18,011 nt of DNA from Caryophanales bacterium (GTDB lineage: Bacteria; Bacillota_I; Bacilli_A; RFN20; CAG-288), in contig JAJVUU010000038.1 in NCBI GenBank assembly GCA_021621525.1, positions 1-18,011 of the forward strand. Direction: 5' to 3'. The notes beneath the pieces were generated by a model, which saw only the letters and a list, made by a program, of their open reading frames with translations, did not search any database and was not told where the DNA came from. Shown piece by piece: positions 15,365 through 18,011 of the stretch. Each line of letters begins with the position of its first letter. The first letter of the stretch is position 1. The translations under genes were made by a program, and so were the position numbers.

Positions 15365-15630
15365 AAGAGATGATTTCAATCTTTGTGCTGTTTTCCTCTT
15401 CATGTCGGAAGATGATCGAAAGAATCATCATAGAGAAGAAAAGAATGCATAAGACCAAGGCCGTAATCCAAAGGGCATTGAGCAAGGCTTCCCACCAAGG
15501 CGTAAGAGGGACGATGATGGTGTCGCTGGTGATGCCGTTCATGGCTGCGGAATGGTTGCAGATGACATAGTAGAGAACCCTCGTGGAAATCATTCTGGCA
15601 TTGTAGTACTGGACCGGAGATGCCTTCATC
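15348..15630 (-). pseudogene. 3' fragment of a membrane-anchored GH3-type glycosidase (tentative)
   Basis: The minus strand from about 15630 reads SPVQYYNARMISTRVLYYVI, then HSAAMNGITSDTIIVPLTPW and WEALLNALWITALVLCILFF, with a final membrane helix, ending WKTAR at 15348. An RxLYxV...AMNG segment followed by a tryptophan-rich linker and one C-terminal membrane helix is what I recall from the ends of membrane-anchored GH3 beta-glucosidases of gut Bacillota. The catalytic part is wholly missing: just upstream, near 15620, the sequence turns into an unrelated kinase fragment on the other strand. The family assignment comes from memory of the motif and needs a search; that it is a fragment is clear from the absence of any 5' gene body. 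Confidence 0.5.
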
Positions 15631-15863
15631 AAAGTCGAAATCACCTATAAGGGACCCTGTTTTCTTGTCCGTGTCGAAAATCCGGTATCTCTGGATGTAT
15701 CGGCTGAAGAAAGGCTGACTCTTACCACCAGCAAACAGGACAAGAACCTTCATGGCTATGGAAAGAAGATCAACAAGGAAATATCAGACAGGTTCATCAC
15801 GGATATCGATAACGACTGCATGATTCACCTCTTCAACGGGGAAAGGTATATCTTGCCAGGAGA
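15615..15863 (+). pseudogene. C-terminal fragment of a GHKL-type sensor histidine kinase
   Basis: One plus frame reads DAFIKVEITYKGPCFLVRVE, then NPVSLDVSAEERLTLTTSKQ, then DKNLHGYGKKINKEISDRFI and TDIDNDCMIHLFNGERYIL. The strand FLVRVENPV, the T..S..D....HGYGxK core (G2 box of the ATP lid) and the following helix and strand match the last 70 residues of quorum-sensing-type GHKL kinases (AgrC-like). The usual HGYGLK has lysine instead of leucine. The histidine box, N box and membrane part are absent, because the sequence joins the glycosidase fragment near 15620. It therefore cannot make a working kinase. The frame continues past the kinase end without a natural stop, so the 3' end is also rearranged. 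Confidence 0.6.
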
Positions 15864-16041
15864 AAGTCGGCAGAGATCAAGACAAGATATCTCGAACTTC
15901 TTCAAAAGGATGTCGAACTTATCTTTTGATGAAGCCTATGGCTTTGAATGGCTTTTCAAGGTCAAATCCGAATTTTCAGATATCCATGGTTTTGCCGTGA
16001 GCATTAGTGTTGGCAAACATGGATTTGATGGATTAAAATAG
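15843..16041 (+). pseudogene. Unassigned gene fragment before rubrerythrin, with a probable frameshift
   Basis: From 15843 one frame reads KVYLARRKSAEIKTRYLELL, then QKDVELIF before a stop; after about 15925 the frame used by the kinase fragment reads LSFDEAYGFEWLFKVKSEFS, then DIHGFAVSISVGKHGFDGLK and a TAG at 16039-16041. Together they look like one protein broken by a frameshift. The SISVG near the end recalls the last strand of GGDEF-like domains, but this is weak. No start codon with a ribosome binding site is present. The end of this fragment carries the probable rubrerythrin promoter. Confidence 0.35.
16010..16039 (+). promoter_or_regulatory. Probable promoter of rubrerythrin
   Basis: TTGGCA (16010-16015) and TAAAAT (16034-16039) are 18 bp apart, predicting transcription from about 16046, just upstream of GGAGG at 16054-16058. 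It lies within the gene debris. Confidence 0.5.
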
Positions 16042-16067
16042 AAGCAACATATTGGAGGAAATAAAAT

Positions 16068-16640
16068 ATGACTGAAGCTGATTTCAAAAAACTGAAGGGC
16101 AGCAAGACCGAAGAGAATCTCAAGGCTGCCTTTGCCGGCGAGAGCCAGGCTCATACCAAGTATGAGTATTATGCATCTGTTGCCAAGAAGGAAGGAAGAC
16201 AGGATTTCTATGAGCTTTTCATGGAAACCAGCAGAAATGAAAATGAGCATGCCGAACTTTGGTTCAAGTATCTGCATGGCGGAGCTATCCCGACTACCGA
16301 AGAGAATCTCAAGGATGCCGCAAGCGGTGAAAACTATGAACATACCAGCATGTATCCTGAGATGGCCAAGACTGCCAGGGAAGAAGGCTTTGCCGAGATT
16401 GCAGCCAAGATGGAACTTGTCGGTGCTATCGAAGCAAGACATGAAGCCAGATACAAATCTCTTCTTGCCCAGCTTGGCGGAGAGAAGGCTGTCATCAAGG
16501 AAGGTGTCCTCGTCGTCTGGAAGTGCCAGGTCTGCGGACATATCCACATCGGAAAGAATCCTCTTCCTGTCTGCCCTGTCTGCGGACATAAGAATTCCTT
16601 CCTTCCCGAAGCAGTCACCTACGACTGGGAAGCCAAGTAA
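16068..16640 (+). CDS. rbr: Rubrerythrin (non-haem di-iron peroxidase)
   Basis: A 190-residue rubrerythrin with the standard two parts. The ferritin-like four-helix domain (about 12-138) holds the di-iron ligands: E25 (GESQAH), E58-x-x-H61 (NENEH), the glutamates at about 91 and 98, and E122-x-x-H125 (EARHE). The C-terminal rubredoxin-like domain has C153-x-x-C156 and C169-x-x-C172 for one iron. The enzyme reduces hydrogen peroxide to water in the cytoplasm with electrons from a rubredoxin or NADH-linked reductase, a main oxygen-defence route of anaerobes. Length is normal. GGAGG lies nine bases before the ATG. It appears to be a single-gene transcript, with its promoter at 16010-16039 and a strong terminator after it. 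Confidence 0.96.
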   Translation: MTEADFKKLKGSKTEENLKAAFAGESQAHTKYEYYASVAKKEGRQDFYELFMETSRNENEHAELWFKYLHGGAIPTTEENLKDAASGENYEHTSMYPEMAKTAREEGFAEIAAKMELVGAIEARHEARYKSLLAQLGGEKAVIKEGVLVVWKCQVCGHIHIGKNPLPVCPVCGHKNSFLPEAVTYDWEAK

Positions 16641-16662
16641 ATCTGTTTAAGAAACGATCATC

Positions 16663-16706
16663 AAAAAACGGAGCCTGCGATGTAATGAAGCAGACTCCGT
16701 TTTTTG
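16663..16706. terminator. Strong rho-independent terminator after rubrerythrin
   Basis: AAAAAACGGAG, one unpaired C, CTGC, an 11-base loop, GCAG, one unpaired A, then CTCCGTTTTTT. The A tract on one side and T tract on the other allow it to act in both directions, so it may also have ended the minus-strand ABC relic. Confidence 0.9.
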
Positions 16707-16771
16707 TGTCGATTTAAAGTTATCCTTGTTGAAGTAAGATGGCATCAGCCGATGGTCTCTACCTTGCTTTC

Positions 16772-16998
16772 CTATGCCTGGATAGGAGAGAGGACTCCAT
16801 CTTCAAAGTGGTAAACCCTGTCTGCGATAGCCATCGTGGATTCCCTGTGTGAGACAAGGATGATGCCGACTTTCTTCTTTTGCTCTGCCAGCGATTTCAA
16901 AATGATTCCTTCATTGATGGCATCGACGTTGCTGGTAGGCTCGTCAAGGAGGATCAGCTTGCTTCCCTTGAGGAAGGCACGTGAAAGGCCTATCACAC
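16772..16998 (-). pseudogene. C-terminal fragment of an ABC transporter ATPase
   Basis: The minus strand from about 16998 reads IGLSRAFLKGSKLILLDEPT, then SNVDAINEGIILKSLAEQKK, then a normal switch region VGIILVSHREST and a natural end DRVYHFEDGVLSPIQA. Walker B with its glutamate and the switch histidine are intact, but the Walker A motif, Q-loop, signature and any membrane domain are missing. The sequence upstream is the terminator of the bile-salt-hydrolase-type gene, so the break lies right at about 16998. The style (SHRESTMAIADRVYHFEDG) recalls fused exporters of the CydCD-like group. A short start MSPF at 17011 comes from terminator sequence and is not real. Confidence 0.75.
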
Positions 16999-17023
16999 AA
17001 AAAGGCGACATCGGGATGTCGCC
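16997..17023 (-). terminator. Terminator of the choloylglycine-hydrolase-family gene
   Basis: GGCGACAT and ATGTCGCC (17004-17011 and 17016-17023) pair around a CGGG loop (plus-strand reading). On the minus strand the hairpin is followed by TTTTTGTG and lies ten bases after the TAG/TGA region of the gene ending at 17033. Confidence 0.85.
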
Positions 17024-17032
17024 AAAGGAACT

Positions 17033-18004
17033 TCAGTTTTGGTTTTCGAAGACCTCTTTTTCTATCAATGGATAGCGATAGAGAACCCTGGAATCGAGGT
17101 CTGCTTTATCCATGTGAATGGCATGGATATGCCTGTTGTCATAAGTTCGGTAGTAATAGATTTTCTGATCGGCGTTCATGCAGGATGAATACAAAGTGAT
17201 TTCATAGGTGTCTTCCCCCAATTTGCAGCAGCCTTTTTGCTGTTCGACGCTTTCAAGGATGTGGAAGAATTGGGATACGGAAGAGACTTCATCTTTTTCA
17301 CACACGGAATTGTTGCGGACGAAGGCGACTTTTACGAACCTTGACATAGAAGAAAGGTCCCCTGGCAACCCGATGGCGCCCATGCCTCTGGAATAAGCTT
17401 CAAGCGGAACATTCTTTAGGAAGCAGTTGCCTTTGTCTTCGTTGGAAAGATGACGATAGTTTCTCAAGTTGAACAGCATTTTATCAAAAGGCGGATTGTT
17501 GGTGAGCACACCGACTGGATTATGGTAGATATGCATTCCGTCTTTTCCCTGTTCGATGACAATGCAGTCGTTTTTGTCAGCAAGGAGGTAATGAAGCTGA
17601 CTTGGTGGGAAGCGGCTGTCAAAGGGGGTGTTTGTGATGGCAAGGTCCTTTGAGGAAGAGAGGAACTCATCTACGGAGGTGAAGTTCCTCAGGACATAGC
17701 AGATAAATTCGTATTGGGCGACATTTTCCTTTCCCTTCCGGCAATCCGGGTAATAGGCGTTTCCGACAAAATTGAGACCGGCAAGGCAAAGTCCGTGCTC
17801 GTTCATGGCATCGTAAAACAACGGATAGTCGTTTTCGACGTGAGCCATGCCGATGATGGCATAGTTTTTCCTTGCTGGAAGATGTCTGAATTTCATCGGA
17901 TATCCTCTTGGAACGATGACGACTTCTTCACCATAGGAACGTTCGTAATCCAGGTTTCTTCCAAAATAGAAGTCCTTACTTTGAAATGTTGCTGCAGTAC
18001 ACAT
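17033..18004 (-). CDS. bsh: Choloylglycine hydrolase family enzyme, probable conjugated bile salt hydrolase
   Basis: A 323-residue Ntn-hydrolase of the choloylglycine hydrolase / penicillin V acylase family. It starts MCT, so removal of Met1 exposes the nucleophile Cys2 with no propeptide. Other active-site residues are in place: R16 and D19 (GRNLDYE), N78 (AGLNF), N169 (GVLTNNPPFD) and R222 (SMSRFVKVAF). Asparagine at 78, where penicillin V acylases usually have tyrosine, favours bile salt hydrolase. The C-terminal YSSCMN...IYYYRTYDNRHIHAIHM region is very like the Clostridium perfringens enzyme (329 residues). It would split glycine or taurine from bile salts in the cytoplasm. The loop around 204-216 (YSRGMGAIGLPGD) is the region tied to glycine or taurine preference, which I do not assign. 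It is encoded on the minus strand with its own terminator; the promoter lies outside the window. Confidence 0.92.
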   Translation of the reverse strand: MCTAATFQSKDFYFGRNLDYERSYGEEVVIVPRGYPMKFRHLPARKNYAIIGMAHVENDYPLFYDAMNEHGLCLAGLNFVGNAYYPDCRKGKENVAQYEFICYVLRNFTSVDEFLSSSKDLAITNTPFDSRFPPSQLHYLLADKNDCIVIEQGKDGMHIYHNPVGVLTNNPPFDKMLFNLRNYRHLSNEDKGNCFLKNVPLEAYSRGMGAIGLPGDLSSMSRFVKVAFVRNNSVCEKDEVSSVSQFFHILESVEQQKGCCKLGEDTYEITLYSSCMNADQKIYYYRTYDNRHIHAIHMDKADLDSRVLYRYPLIEKEVFENQN

Positions 18005-18011
18005 GTCTTTC

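Noticed and set aside
15936..16589. 217-codon open frame on the minus strand
   Set aside because: It runs opposite rubrerythrin, whose iron-binding residues show which strand is coding.
1..18011. CRISPR arrays, phage genes or a complete insertion sequence
   Set aside because: No spaced direct repeats, transposase, integrase or phage structural genes are visible in any frame.

Overview
The window reads as a chromosomal segment of a low- to mid-GC Gram-positive bacterium (Bacillota). A conjugated bile-salt-hydrolase-type enzyme, a rubrerythrin, lipoprotein-type surface proteins and a heavy load of exporters point to an anaerobe of the animal gut. Erysipelotrichia or a close relative is my inference from general protein style, not from a search. 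Shine-Dalgarno sites are mostly strong GGAGG. TGA, TAA and TAG are all used as stops.

Left part (1-5215): the last codons of an unknown gene are followed by a membrane-anchored XRE-type regulator. Its consensus promoter places the transcription start on the ATG, so it may be leaderless. Downstream is a two-gene heterodimeric ABC exporter in which one half has a degenerate ATPase site. A bidirectional terminator closes this block.

Middle part (5214-10293): a frameshifted relic on the minus strand is followed by a compact plus-strand operon. It encodes a HAD phosphatase, two tandem MgtE-type Mg2+ channels/transporters and an SRAP-domain (YedK/HMCES-type) DNA-protein crosslink protein. A UUCG-loop terminator overlapping the last stop codon ends it. 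A second minus-strand relic lies at 10334-10627.

Right-middle part (10642-15266): a minus-strand SpoU/TrmH-type RNA methyltransferase, tRNA-Arg(UCG), a cytoplasmic SIMPL-domain protein and a small unknown acidic protein. Next is a TetR regulator with a perfect 7-4-7 palindrome at its start site, co-transcribed with an ABC ATPase and an ABC-2 permease. A minus-strand lipoprotein faces this operon.

Right part (15267-18011): a patchwork of gene fragments (the end of a probable membrane-anchored GH3 glycosidase, the end of a GHKL histidine kinase, a further unassigned fragment) lies directly before a rubrerythrin gene whose likely promoter sits inside the debris. Then come a strong terminator, the tail of another ABC ATPase, and a complete choloylglycine-hydrolase-family gene on the minus strand.

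The window is mostly ordinary housekeeping and transport. The points that deserve attention are the leaderless membrane-tethered regulator next to a degenerate-site exporter, the double-mgtE/SRAP operon, the autoregulated TetR-ABC operon, and the unusual density of gene relics (five or six in 18 kb). I found no CRISPR array, phage, complete insertion sequence or riboswitch.
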